DNA of 64,000 nucleotides. It comes from Solirubrobacteraceae bacterium. Lineage in GTDB: Bacteria > Actinomycetota > Thermoleophilia > Solirubrobacterales > Solirubrobacteraceae. Location: NCBI GenBank assembly GCA_016463765.1, contig JAEMQS010000007.1:32181-96180 (forward strand), in the 5' to 3' direction. Below, in pieces: positions 16,585-24,550 of this stretch (its first letter is position 1; each line of letters opens with the position of its first letter). A program made the translations under genes and the position numbers. The notes under the pieces were generated by a model that searched no databases, was not told where the DNA came from, and saw only the letters and a list, made by a program, of their open reading frames with translations.

Positions 16585-16660
16585 CGCTAACACACCGGAA
16601 TCCGGAAGTGGGGGTGGACGGACGGATGGCCTAGTGGCCTTGCGTTGAAGAAACGCGCAC
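16585..16660 (+). promoter_or_regulatory. leader region before pilM with two small hairpins
   Basis: In the 149-base gap between pilD and pilM are a palindrome CCGGA-A-TCCGG, a hairpin GGCC-TAGT-GGCC and a hairpin GCGTT-GAAGA-AACGC. They lie too far from a U-tract to be an obvious terminator. They may end the pilD message or shape the pilM leader. I see no open frame of note here. Confidence 0.3.
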
Positions 16661-16705
16661 GTGTGGACGATCACCACGGACAGCGGCCCCCGTCCGCTCC
16701 CTCCG

Positions 16706-17767
16706 ATGCAGATGAAATCCCGCGGATCCAATCGTTCAATCGTCGGCCTTGAGGTCGACCCCGGCTCCGTGTCCGCAGCCGAGGTCGAGGTCAACGGCAG
16801 CATCACCGTCCGCCGTGCCGCTGTGGCCCAGCTGCAGCCCGGCGTCGTCCGCGACGGCGAGGTCGCCGACGCGGAGTCGCTGACCGCCGTCCTGCGCGAG
16901 ATGTGGAAGACGCACAAGGGCCTGGGCAAGCACGTGCGCGTGGGCGTCGCCAACCAGCGCATCGTCATGCGCTGGGTCGAGCTTCCGCCGATCGAGGACG
17001 TCAAGCAGCTCGACGCCGCCGTGCGCTTCGCCGCCCAGGACGCCGTCCCGATGCCGCTTGACACCGCGGTGATCGACTGGCAGAGCGCCGGGATCGTCGA
17101 GCGCCCCGACGGACCGAAGCTCCGCGTCATGATCGTCGCCGCGCGGCGCGACATGGTCGAGCGTGTGCTCGACGCCGTCCGCGCCGCCGGCCTGAAGGTC
17201 GACGGCATCGACCTCTCCGCGTTCGGGATGATGCGTGCGATCCCGACCGACAACGTCGCCCCGACCCTGTACCTCAGCGTCGGCGGCATGACCAACCTCG
17301 CGGTCGCCGAGAACGGCACCTGCCTCTTCACGCGTGTCTCCGGCAGCGGCATGCAGGGCATCGCCGTCGAGCTCGCCGAGCGCCGCGGCCTGACCCTCGA
17401 GCACGCCCGCGCCTGGCTGACGCACGTCGGCATGACGCTGCCGGTCGAGGAGATCGAGGGCGACCCCGAGATCATCGCCGACACGCGGATCGCGCTGGAG
17501 AGCGGCGTGCAGCGCATCGCCGGCGAGGTGCGCACCTCCCTGGACTTCCATCAGGCGCAGAGCGAGCAGGCGATGACCGCGCCGGTCGAGCACGTGATCC
17601 TGACCGGTCCCGCGACGTCCGTCGGCGGCTTTGCCGACGCGATCAGCGACGCCCTCGGCATGCCGGTCGACGCGCGGGCCGTCTCCGCGGCCCGTGACGA
17701 CCTCGACGTTCCCGGCGGCAGCGTGACCGTCGCCGCGGGCCTCGCGGTTCAGGAGTTCCCGGTATGA
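16706..17767 (+). CDS. pilM: type IV pilus assembly protein PilM
   Basis: An actin-fold protein of 353 residues from ATG 16706 (an earlier GTG at 16661 would add 15). IVGLEVDPGSVSAAEV at the N terminus is the first phosphate loop. RVGVANQRIVMRWVELP, VDGIDLSAFGMMRA and VILTGPATSVGGFADAI follow in PilM order. PilM sits on the inner face of the membrane and binds the N terminus of PilN. The next three genes overlap by four bases each (ATGA or GTGA), the expected pilMNO operon. The start is not secure: no Shine-Dalgarno precedes any candidate. Confidence 0.9.
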   Translation: MQMKSRGSNRSIVGLEVDPGSVSAAEVEVNGSITVRRAAVAQLQPGVVRDGEVADAESLTAVLREMWKTHKGLGKHVRVGVANQRIVMRWVELPPIEDVKQLDAAVRFAAQDAVPMPLDTAVIDWQSAGIVERPDGPKLRVMIVAARRDMVERVLDAVRAAGLKVDGIDLSAFGMMRAIPTDNVAPTLYLSVGGMTNLAVAENGTCLFTRVSGSGMQGIAVELAERRGLTLEHARAWLTHVGMTLPVEEIEGDPEIIADTRIALESGVQRIAGEVRTSLDFHQAQSEQAMTAPVEHVILTGPATSVGGFADAISDALGMPVDARAVSAARDDLDVPGGSVTVAAGLAVQEFPV

Positions 17768-18510
17768 AGGCTGTCAATCTCATCCCGCTCGACGCGCGGC
17801 GGGGCTCCGACGCGCCCAGCCGTTCGGGCGGCGCCGTCTACGGCGTCCTCGGGATCCTCGGCGTGCTGGCCGTGCTCGCCGTCGTCTACGGCATGAGCGC
17901 CCGGAGCCTCAGCACCCAGGAGCAGACGCTGCAGCAGCTCCAGGCCGACGGCGCGACCGGCGCCGGCGCGGCCGCCGCGCTGCAGCCCTACGTCCGCTTT
18001 GGCCAGATCGCCGACGAGCGCGAGCAGACCGTCATCACCATCGCCGGCCAGCGCTTCGACTGGGGCCTGGCCATGCGCGAGATCGCGCGGGTCCTGCCCG
18101 ACGAGGTCGACCTCCTGTCGGTCGACGGCCAGCGCCGCGGCACGACCCCGGGGGCGACCCCCGAGGTGGCCGGCGCGGCCGCTGGGGCGCCGCAGATCAC
18201 CCTCATCGGCTGCACGACATCGCAGTCGTCGGTCGCGCTGCTCATGGCGCGACTGCGTGCGATCGCCGGTGTCGACCGCGTCAAGCTGGAGTCCTCGACC
18301 AAGGGTGAGGCCGGAGGCGGCGGCGGAACCGGCTCGACGGGCGACTGCCGCGGCGGCAACCAGAACAAGCCGCAGTTCACCATGATCGTGCTGTTCCGCA
18401 GCGACGACCCGGCCGCGCAGGCCGCCACGGCCGCGCCCGGCGCGGCGCCCGCCGCCGCGACCGGCGATCCCGCCGCGGCGACGTCCGGCACCGAGGAGGG
18501 CGCGTCGTGA
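17764..18510 (+). CDS. pilN: type IV pilus protein PilN
   Basis: A 248-residue bitopic protein starting MKAVNLIPLD, the short cytoplasmic PilN motif that docks into PilM. One membrane helix follows (VLGILGVLAVLAVVYGM, residues 27-44), then a coiled-coil segment and an outward ferredoxin-like domain (AMREIARVLPDEVDLLSVD...). The C-terminal 35 residues are Ala/Pro-rich and probably disordered. A Gly-rich loop with a Cys pair near 180-200 is unusual. It pairs with PilO to align the motor with the fibre. Confidence 0.9.
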   Translation: MKAVNLIPLDARRGSDAPSRSGGAVYGVLGILGVLAVLAVVYGMSARSLSTQEQTLQQLQADGATGAGAAAALQPYVRFGQIADEREQTVITIAGQRFDWGLAMREIARVLPDEVDLLSVDGQRRGTTPGATPEVAGAAAGAPQITLIGCTTSQSSVALLMARLRAIAGVDRVKLESSTKGEAGGGGGTGSTGDCRGGNQNKPQFTMIVLFRSDDPAAQAATAAPGAAPAAATGDPAAATSGTEEGAS

Positions 18511-19268
18511 CCAGCCAGGACCGCACCGTGATCATGCTCGTGCTGTGCGTCGTGCTCGCGGGCGCCGGCTGGTTCCTCGCGATCAAGCCCAAGCGCGCCG
18601 AGGTGGCCGAGGTCACCACGCAGGTCGAAGTGGCGCAGCAGGCGGCCGACCAGGCCGCGGCCAGCGCCGCGACCGCCCGTGCCGCCAAGGCCGCGTACCG
18701 CGACGACTACTCCACGGTGACGCGCCTGGGCAAGGCCGTCCCGGTCGACGACGACGTCGCATCGCTCGTCTACCAGCTGGAGACGACCGCCGAGGGCACC
18801 GACATCAACTTCGAGTCCGTCACCGTCGCCGAGGGCGTGGCCCCCGTCGCCGCCGCCCCGGCCGAGGGCACGGACGGCGCCGAGGGCGAGGACGGCGCTG
18901 CCGAGGGCGCCGAGGCGGAGACCGCCGCCGGCACGCTGCCCGGGCAGGTCACCGAGGTCCCGATCACGCTGACGTTCGACGGCGGGTACTTCGACATGAC
19001 GCGCTTCCTGCGCAAGATCGACCGCTACACGCTGATCCGCGGCAACGACGAGATCGACGTGCGCGGCCGGCTGCTCGCGGTGAACTCCGTGAAGCTCTCG
19101 CCGGGCAGCAAGGGCTTCCCCGACGTGCAGGCCGAGGTCACCGTGTCGGCGTACCGCGCGCCGCTGCCCGAGGTGGACGGCCAGGGTGCGACTGCCGCTG
19201 CCGGCGCGACCCCCGCTGCCACGGGCGCGACTCCCGCTTCGACCACCGCCGGAGGTGATGCTCAGTGA
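18507..19268 (+). CDS. pilO: type IV pilus protein PilO
   Basis: A 253-residue bitopic protein with a helix at residues 8-26 (VIMLVLCVVLAGAGWFLAI), an Ala-rich coiled coil (to about 70), and a ferredoxin-like domain. The domain is split by an acidic Ala/Glu/Gly-rich insertion (about 115-145) and ends with TLTFDGGYFDMTRFLRKIDR, a conserved PilO stretch. The C terminus is an Ala/Thr-rich tail. Its GTG overlaps the pilN stop. It should form heterodimers with PilN. Confidence 0.88.
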   Translation: MTSQDRTVIMLVLCVVLAGAGWFLAIKPKRAEVAEVTTQVEVAQQAADQAAASAATARAAKAAYRDDYSTVTRLGKAVPVDDDVASLVYQLETTAEGTDINFESVTVAEGVAPVAAAPAEGTDGAEGEDGAAEGAEAETAAGTLPGQVTEVPITLTFDGGYFDMTRFLRKIDRYTLIRGNDEIDVRGRLLAVNSVKLSPGSKGFPDVQAEVTVSAYRAPLPEVDGQGATAAAGATPAATGATPASTTAGGDAQ

Positions 19269-20350
19269 CGTTCCTACGTGGACTGGGGCAGGATCTGATC
19301 GACAAGCGCCTCTGGCCGATCGCGCTGGTGCTCGTGGTCGCGATCATCGCCGCGCCGACCGTGCTCGCGCGCGGTGGCGGCAGCGACGCGGTCGTGCCGA
19401 CCGCCTCCGCGCCGGCCGAGGGCCTGCGCGCCGCGGTCGTCGAGACCGCGGAGCCCGGCGACGGCCCGACCGAGGGCTCGCTGCGCAACCCGTTCTTCGA
19501 TCCGCCCGAGGAAGAGGACCCCGCGGCCGCCGGCCAAACCGTCGCGACTTCGACGAAGCCTGCGGACACCGCGTCCGGGACCGGCACCGCCGGCGGCAAG
19601 GGCACCACCGACACGACGTCGTCCGGCACATCGGACGGCACCTCGGGCACGGGGACCACGGACCCGTCGACCACCGGCGGCGACAAGGACTCCAGCGGCG
19701 ACACCACCGACTCCTCCTCGAAGGGCAGCGGCGAGAGCGGGTACGACCTGAGCATCCGCTTCGGCCTCCTGTCCGACGAGGGTGAGCTTGAGACGAAGAA
19801 GGACCTGCCGCGCCTGACCCCGCTGCCGACCGCCGACGCGCCGCTGTTCGTCTACATGGGCGTGCTGTCCGGTGGCAAGACGGCCGTGTTCCTGCTGGGC
19901 GACGGCATCGCGTCGACCGAGGGTGACGGCACGTGCCGCCCGTCGGAGACGCTGTGCGAGACGCTCGAGCTCGACAAGGGTGAGACGCAGTTCCTCACGG
20001 CCGCCGCCCCCGCCGTCGAGGGCGAGGCGCCGCCGCAGTACCAGCTCGACGTCGTCTCCCTGACCAAGCGCGGATCGGGCAAGGCGAGCGCCTCGAAGGC
20101 GAGCAAGGCCGCGAAGGCGCGCAAGGCCAAGAAGGCGGCGAAGGCCGCCAAGGCAGGCCGAAGCGAGGTCCGCAAGGCCCGCAAGCGCGGGGCGGCCGAG
20201 ACCCTCGACCGCTACCGCTACGACGCGGCGTCCGGGGTCATCCGGCGCCTGACGCTCAAGCAGCGGGCCCGGGCTCGGGCGAGCACCTCGTCGAGCCTGC
20301 GCGTGCGCCGCACGGGCACCGTGATCGCCAGCGGCGCGCTCCCGGGCTGA
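19265..20350 (+). CDS. membrane protein in PilP position with Lys/Ala-rich segment
   Basis: A 361-residue protein, GTG start overlapping pilO by four bases. One helix (residues 17-34, WPIALVLVVAIIAAPTVLA) is followed by a long Thr/Ser/Gly/Asp linker (to about 160) and a beta-rich domain (FVYMGVLSGGKTAVFLLG near 195) holding one Cys pair. A strongly basic run of Lys-Ala repeats (about 270-310) follows, then a short beta-like end. Place and topology resemble PilP, which links PilNO to the secretin, but there is no secretin here and I see no sequence match. The basic segment could bind cell-wall polymers; that is inference. Confidence 0.72.
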   Translation: MTFLRGLGQDLIDKRLWPIALVLVVAIIAAPTVLARGGGSDAVVPTASAPAEGLRAAVVETAEPGDGPTEGSLRNPFFDPPEEEDPAAAGQTVATSTKPADTASGTGTAGGKGTTDTTSSGTSDGTSGTGTTDPSTTGGDKDSSGDTTDSSSKGSGESGYDLSIRFGLLSDEGELETKKDLPRLTPLPTADAPLFVYMGVLSGGKTAVFLLGDGIASTEGDGTCRPSETLCETLELDKGETQFLTAAAPAVEGEAPPQYQLDVVSLTKRGSGKASASKASKAAKARKAKKAAKAAKAGRSEVRKARKRGAAETLDRYRYDAASGVIRRLTLKQRARARASTSSSLRVRRTGTVIASGALPG

Positions 20351-20358
20351 CGCCGTCC

Positions 20359-20364
20359 TAGACT
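20359..20364 (+). promoter_or_regulatory. -10-like TAGACT for aroC
   Basis: TAGACT ends 10 bases before the aroC ATG, after the stop of the last pilus gene, so the shikimate block probably has its own promoter. Confidence 0.45.
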
Positions 20365-20374
20365 GCGGCAGGCA

Positions 20375-21547
20375 ATGAGCCTGCGCATGACCACTGCCGG
20401 CGAGTCCCACGGACCCGGCCTCACCTGCATCCTCGAAGGCCTGCCCGCCGGCCTTCAGCTCGACCGGGAGGCCCTGGATCGCGATCTGGCCCGCCGGCAG
20501 CTCGGCCACGGCCGCGGTGGCCGCATGAAGATCGAGACCGACCGGGCGGATGTCACCGCCGGTGTCCGGCACGGGCGCACGCTCGGTGGCCCGATCGCGC
20601 TGCAGGTGCCCAACCGCGACTACGCCAACTGGGAAGAGCGGATGAATCCGTGGCCCGTCGAGGCGGACGTCCCGGAGGTCCATCTCCCGCGTCCCGGTCA
20701 CGCCGACCTGGTCGGCACCCAGAAGTACAACACGAGCGACGTGCGCGACATCCTCGAGCGCGCCAGCGCCCGCGAGACCGCGGCCCGCGTGGCCGGCGGC
20801 GCCGTCGCCCGCCAGTTCCTGCGCGAGGTCGGCGTCGAGATCCGCTCGCATGTCGTCTCCATCGGCGACGTCTTCGCGCCGCCGCGCACCGCGGCGCTGA
20901 CGGCTGAGGACTTCGAGGGCGTCGACGACGACCCCGTCCGCTGCCTGGACAAGGACGCGAGCCGCGCGATGGTGCAGTTCATCAACCAGCAGCGCAAGGC
21001 CAACGAGTCGATCGGCGGGACGTTCGAGGTCCTCGCCTTCGGCCTCGTGCCGGGCCTGGGCTCGCACGTCGCGTGGGAGGAGCGCATCGACGGCAAACTG
21101 GCCGGGGCGCTCGTCTCGATCCACGCGATCAAGGGCGTGGAGTTCGGCGACGGCTTCGCGCTCGGCGCGACGCCCGGCTCGGGCGCCCACGACGAGATCT
21201 TCTGGGACGGCTCGTTCGTGCGCGAGACCAACCACGCGGGCGGCATCGAGGGCGGCATGACGACGGGCGACCCGCTCATCGCACGCGCCGCGATGAAGCC
21301 GCTGCCCACGCTCACCAAGCCGCTGCGCTCGGTCGACATCGACACGCACGAGCCCGCCGAGGCGCTGCGCGAGCGCACGGACTCCTGCACCGTGCCGGCG
21401 GCGGGCGTCGTCGGTGAGGCGATGGTCGCGCTCGTCCTGGCCAGCGCCTACCGCGACAAGTTCGGCGGCGACCACATCGACGACGTCCGCGAGGCCGTGG
21501 ACCGGTATCGCGAGCGCATCGGGTGGCACGCGCACTCGTCTTCGTAG
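20375..21547 (+). CDS. aroC: chorismate synthase
   Basis: A 390-residue enzyme converting 5-enolpyruvylshikimate-3-phosphate to chorismate with reduced FMN. Family blocks are present in order: TTAGESHGPGL (residues 6-16), RRQLGHGRGGRMKIE near 42, RASARETAARVAGGA near 131, NHAGGIEGGMTTGDP near 290 and the RTDSC block near 330. Length is standard for actinobacterial AroC. Two ATG codons lie at the start (20375, 20384); the first is chosen by the upstream -10 spacing. The 3' end overlaps the aroK-aroB start by 25 bases. Confidence 0.97.
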   Translation: MSLRMTTAGESHGPGLTCILEGLPAGLQLDREALDRDLARRQLGHGRGGRMKIETDRADVTAGVRHGRTLGGPIALQVPNRDYANWEERMNPWPVEADVPEVHLPRPGHADLVGTQKYNTSDVRDILERASARETAARVAGGAVARQFLREVGVEIRSHVVSIGDVFAPPRTAALTAEDFEGVDDDPVRCLDKDASRAMVQFINQQRKANESIGGTFEVLAFGLVPGLGSHVAWEERIDGKLAGALVSIHAIKGVEFGDGFALGATPGSGAHDEIFWDGSFVRETNHAGGIEGGMTTGDPLIARAAMKPLPTLTKPLRSVDIDTHEPAEALRERTDSCTVPAAGVVGEAMVALVLASAYRDKFGGDHIDDVREAVDRYRERIGWHAHSSS

Positions 21548-23028
21548 GGTTCATGGGGGCGGGCAAGTCGTCCGCCGCCAAGGACGCTGCCGCGCAGCTG
21601 GGAACCGTGCCACTCGATGCCGACGAGGCGATCCAGCGCGACGCCGGTGTGTCGATCGCCGCGCTGTTCGACCGCGACGGCGAGGCCGCGTTCCGCGAGC
21701 GCGAGGAGCGCGTGATCGTCGAGCTGCTCGACCGTGCGGCCGAAGGCCAGCCCGTCGCGCTCGGCGGCGGGGCGCTCGGATCGGCCCGCATCCGCGAGGC
21801 GCTGCGCGATCACACCGTGGCGCTGCTCGAGGTCTCCGAGGCGACGGCGTGGCGGCGTGCGCAGGGCGGCGATCGCCCGCTGGCGCGTGACCGCGAGCGC
21901 TTCGCCGCGCTGTGGCGCGAGCGCCAGGGGGTGTACGAGGATGCCGCGGACGCCTTCCTCGTCGAGGGCGGCCGCGAGGCGGTGGTCCGGGCGCTCCCGG
22001 CGCTGCAGCAGCTGGCCGCCGCGCCCACCGGGGTGCGGCTGGCCTGGGCGACGAGCACCGGCGGGGACTACCCGGTCTGGTTCGGCGCCTGGCCCGACGC
22101 GCATCCGACCGACGTGATGGTCACCGACGACCAGGTCGCCGCGGCGGTGCTCGGGGACCGGCTCGCCGAGGTGCCGCGGCTGACGTTCGCTGCCGGCGAG
22201 GAGCAGAAGACGCTGGCCACCGCTGAGGCGCTGTGGCGCGCGCTCGCATCACGCGGCGCGACCCGGCGCACGCGGATCGTCGCGGTCGGTGGCGGGGTGG
22301 TCGGCGACATGGGCGGCTACGTCGCGGCGGCCTATCAGCGCGGCATCGACGTCGTGCACGTGCCGACGACGATCGTCGCGCAGGTCGACTCGGCGTACGG
22401 CGGCAAGACCGGCGTCGACCTGCCGGAGGGCAAGAACTACGTCGGCGCGTTCCACCAGCCGCAGGCGGTGCACGTCGTCCACGACGTCCTCGGCACGCTG
22501 CCCGAGGCCGAGCGCGCCGCGGGCTACGCCGAGGTGGTCAAGACCGCGCTGATCGCCGGTGGCACGCTGTGGGATCGCGTGCGGTCCGGCGCGCCGGTCG
22601 ACGAGGACATCGTCGTGCGCTGCGCACGGACGAAGCTGCGGGTCGTCGCCGCCGACGAGCGCGACGGCGGGCTGCGCCAGATCCTGAACCTCGGCCACAC
22701 CGTCGGCCACGCGATCGAGACGGTCACCGGCTACGCGCGCTACCGGCATGGCGAGGCGGTGGCGCTCGGTCTGCTGGCCGCGCTGCGCCTGTCCGGCCAG
22801 GACGCGCTGCGCGACGAGGTCGGCGACCTCCTGGCCGCCGCCGGACTGCCGACGGCGATGGACCCGGCGATCGACGTCGCGGCGGTCGTGGCCGCGACGC
22901 GGTCGGACAAGAAGCGGGTGGGGGAGGACACGCCGTTCGTCCTCGTCCGCGCACCTGGCGACGTGGTGTACGGCGAGCACGTCGGCGCGGCCGATCTGCT
23001 GGCGTCCGTGCAAGAGTTGTCGGCGTGA
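21523..23028 (+). CDS. aroKB: shikimate kinase / 3-dehydroquinate synthase fusion
   Basis: A 501-residue two-domain protein. Residues 1-165 are shikimate kinase: P-loop GFMGAGKSS (9-17), the DxD/R substrate region (DADEAIQRDAG, DGEAAFREREE), the LGGGAL Walker B-like block and the lid R(D)RP. Residues 175-501 are 3-dehydroquinate synthase: VGGGVVGDMGGYVAA near 265, VPTTIVAQVDSAYGGKTGVD near 288, and the metal ligands in GEAV and LNLGHTVGHAIE. These domains are usually separate genes. GTG 21523 lies inside the end of aroC. The stop overlaps aroQ, so four pathway steps come from one message. Confidence 0.95.
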   Translation: MARALVFVGFMGAGKSSAAKDAAAQLGTVPLDADEAIQRDAGVSIAALFDRDGEAAFREREERVIVELLDRAAEGQPVALGGGALGSARIREALRDHTVALLEVSEATAWRRAQGGDRPLARDRERFAALWRERQGVYEDAADAFLVEGGREAVVRALPALQQLAAAPTGVRLAWATSTGGDYPVWFGAWPDAHPTDVMVTDDQVAAAVLGDRLAEVPRLTFAAGEEQKTLATAEALWRALASRGATRRTRIVAVGGGVVGDMGGYVAAAYQRGIDVVHVPTTIVAQVDSAYGGKTGVDLPEGKNYVGAFHQPQAVHVVHDVLGTLPEAERAAGYAEVVKTALIAGGTLWDRVRSGAPVDEDIVVRCARTKLRVVAADERDGGLRQILNLGHTVGHAIETVTGYARYRHGEAVALGLLAALRLSGQDALRDEVGDLLAAAGLPTAMDPAIDVAAVVAATRSDKKRVGEDTPFVLVRAPGDVVYGEHVGAADLLASVQELSA

Positions 23029-23474
23029 GCGCCCACAACCGCGTCGCCGTCCTGCACGGCGTGAACCTCGACCAGCTCGGCCGCCGGCCCGCCGCCATCT
23101 ACGGCGGCATCACCTACGACCAGCTCGAGCAGAACATCGAGAAGTGGGCGAAGGAGCTGGGCCTGCAGATCCGGTTCATGCAGACGAACTCCGAACTGGA
23201 GTTCATCAACAACCTGCACAACCTGGACGGCCTCGCCGACGGCATCCTCATCAACCCGGGCGCGTGGACGCACTACGCATGGTCGATCCGCGACGCGCTG
23301 GAGATCGCGGCGCTCCCGTCGATCGAGGTCCACCTGTCCGACCCCGAGGCCCGCGAGGAGTGGCGCCACGTCTCGGTGGTGCGGGAGCTGTGCTTCGCGA
23401 CCGTCAAGGGCCAGGGCCCCGAGGGGTACCGCGAGGCGCTGACTTTGATGCGCGACCACCTGCAGGCCGCATGA
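23025..23474 (+). CDS. aroQ: type II 3-dehydroquinate dehydratase, divergent
   Basis: A 149-residue protein that dehydrates 3-dehydroquinate. The N terminus HGVNLDQLGRRPAAIYG matches the AroQ start with the catalytic Tyr and lid Arg kept. INPGAWTHYAWSIRDAL and IEVHLS carry the substrate-binding Asn and the catalytic His. Two blocks deviate from the norm: GPNLNLLG is GVNLDQLG, and the QSNHEGE strand reads QTNSELE. GTG 23025 overlaps the aroB stop as GTGA. Pathway context makes the assignment firm despite these changes. Confidence 0.88.
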   Translation: MSAHNRVAVLHGVNLDQLGRRPAAIYGGITYDQLEQNIEKWAKELGLQIRFMQTNSELEFINNLHNLDGLADGILINPGAWTHYAWSIRDALEIAALPSIEVHLSDPEAREEWRHVSVVRELCFATVKGQGPEGYREALTLMRDHLQAA

Positions 23475-24550
23475 GCGCGTCTCGCGCCGAGCGCCTCCAG
23501 GAGCAGGTCACCGAGCGCGGCCTCGACGCGCTGCTGGTCACCGAGCTCGTCAACCTGCGCTGGCTGACCGGCTTCACGGGCAGCAACGGCGCGGCGATCG
23601 TCGGGCCGGGACGGCGGATCTTCCTCACCGACTTCCGCTACCTCACGCAGGCCGCCGACGAGGTCGGCGACGCGTGGGAGCACCGCATCATCCCCGACCT
23701 GCTCGCCGCCGCGGCCGAGGAGTTCGCGTCGGCTGCGGGGCTGCGGCTGGGCTTCGACGACCTCCACGTCACCGTCGCGCAGCACCGTCGGCTGGCCGAG
23801 AAGCTCGAGGACCGCGTCGAGCTGGTCGGCGCGGGCGGCGTGATCGAGGGCCTGCGGGCGGTCAAGGACCCCGAGGAGATCGACCGCATCCGGGCGGCGG
23901 CCGAGCTCGCCGACGACGCGTTCCGTGAGGTCGTGCTCGAGGGCGGCATCGTCGGGCGAACCGAGCGCGACGTGGCACTGGACCTCGAGGTCGCGATGCG
24001 CCGTCGCGGGGCCGAGGGCGTGTCGTTCCCGCCGATCATCGCGGCCGGCGCGCATGGCGCGCTGCCGCACGCGTCACCGCGTGACGTCCCGATTCCGGCC
24101 GACACGCTCGTCGTCGTGGACTGGGGCGCGCAGCTCGACGGCTACGCCAGTGACTGCACGCGGACCGTGGCGACCGGCGAGCTCGATCCGCAGGACGCCG
24201 AGGTCTACGCGCTGGTGCTGCGAGCGCAGGAGACGGCGCTCGCGGCCATCCAGGCGGGGCCGACCGGGCGCGAGATCGACGCCATCGCCCGGACGATCAT
24301 CGACGATGCGGGCCACGCCGAGCACTTCGGCCACGGCCTGGGGCACGGGGTCGGACTGGCCGTGCACGAGGGGCCCCGCCTGTCCAAGCTCGGGGAGACG
24401 GCACTGGCGGCGGGCAACGTCGTCACCGTGGAACCGGGCGTCTACCTGCCGGGGCGGATCGGCGTGCGGATCGAGGACCTGGTCGCCGTGACCGCCGACG
24501 GTGCCGACGTGCTCAACGGCCTGCCGAAGGCGCTGACCCGGGTGGCGTGA
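23471..24550 (+). CDS. M24 family aminopeptidase (Xaa-Pro type)
   Basis: A 359-residue pita-bread metallopeptidase. The N-terminal domain (LLVTELVNLRWLTGFTGSNG) has a creatinase-like fold. The C-terminal domain carries the dinuclear metal ligands: DWGAQLDGYASDCTRT (two Asp), GHGLGHGVGLAVHE (His), TVEPGVY (Glu) and RIEDLV (Glu). It should remove N-terminal residues before proline in the cytoplasm. The start overlaps the aroQ stop (ATGA). Many genomes place this gene right before efp; here three unrelated genes intervene. Its 3' end overlaps the convergent gene by 38 bases. Confidence 0.92.
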   Translation: MSASRAERLQEQVTERGLDALLVTELVNLRWLTGFTGSNGAAIVGPGRRIFLTDFRYLTQAADEVGDAWEHRIIPDLLAAAAEEFASAAGLRLGFDDLHVTVAQHRRLAEKLEDRVELVGAGGVIEGLRAVKDPEEIDRIRAAAELADDAFREVVLEGGIVGRTERDVALDLEVAMRRRGAEGVSFPPIIAAGAHGALPHASPRDVPIPADTLVVVDWGAQLDGYASDCTRTVATGELDPQDAEVYALVLRAQETALAAIQAGPTGREIDAIARTIIDDAGHAEHFGHGLGHGVGLAVHEGPRLSKLGETALAAGNVVTVEPGVYLPGRIGVRIEDLVAVTADGADVLNGLPKALTRVA

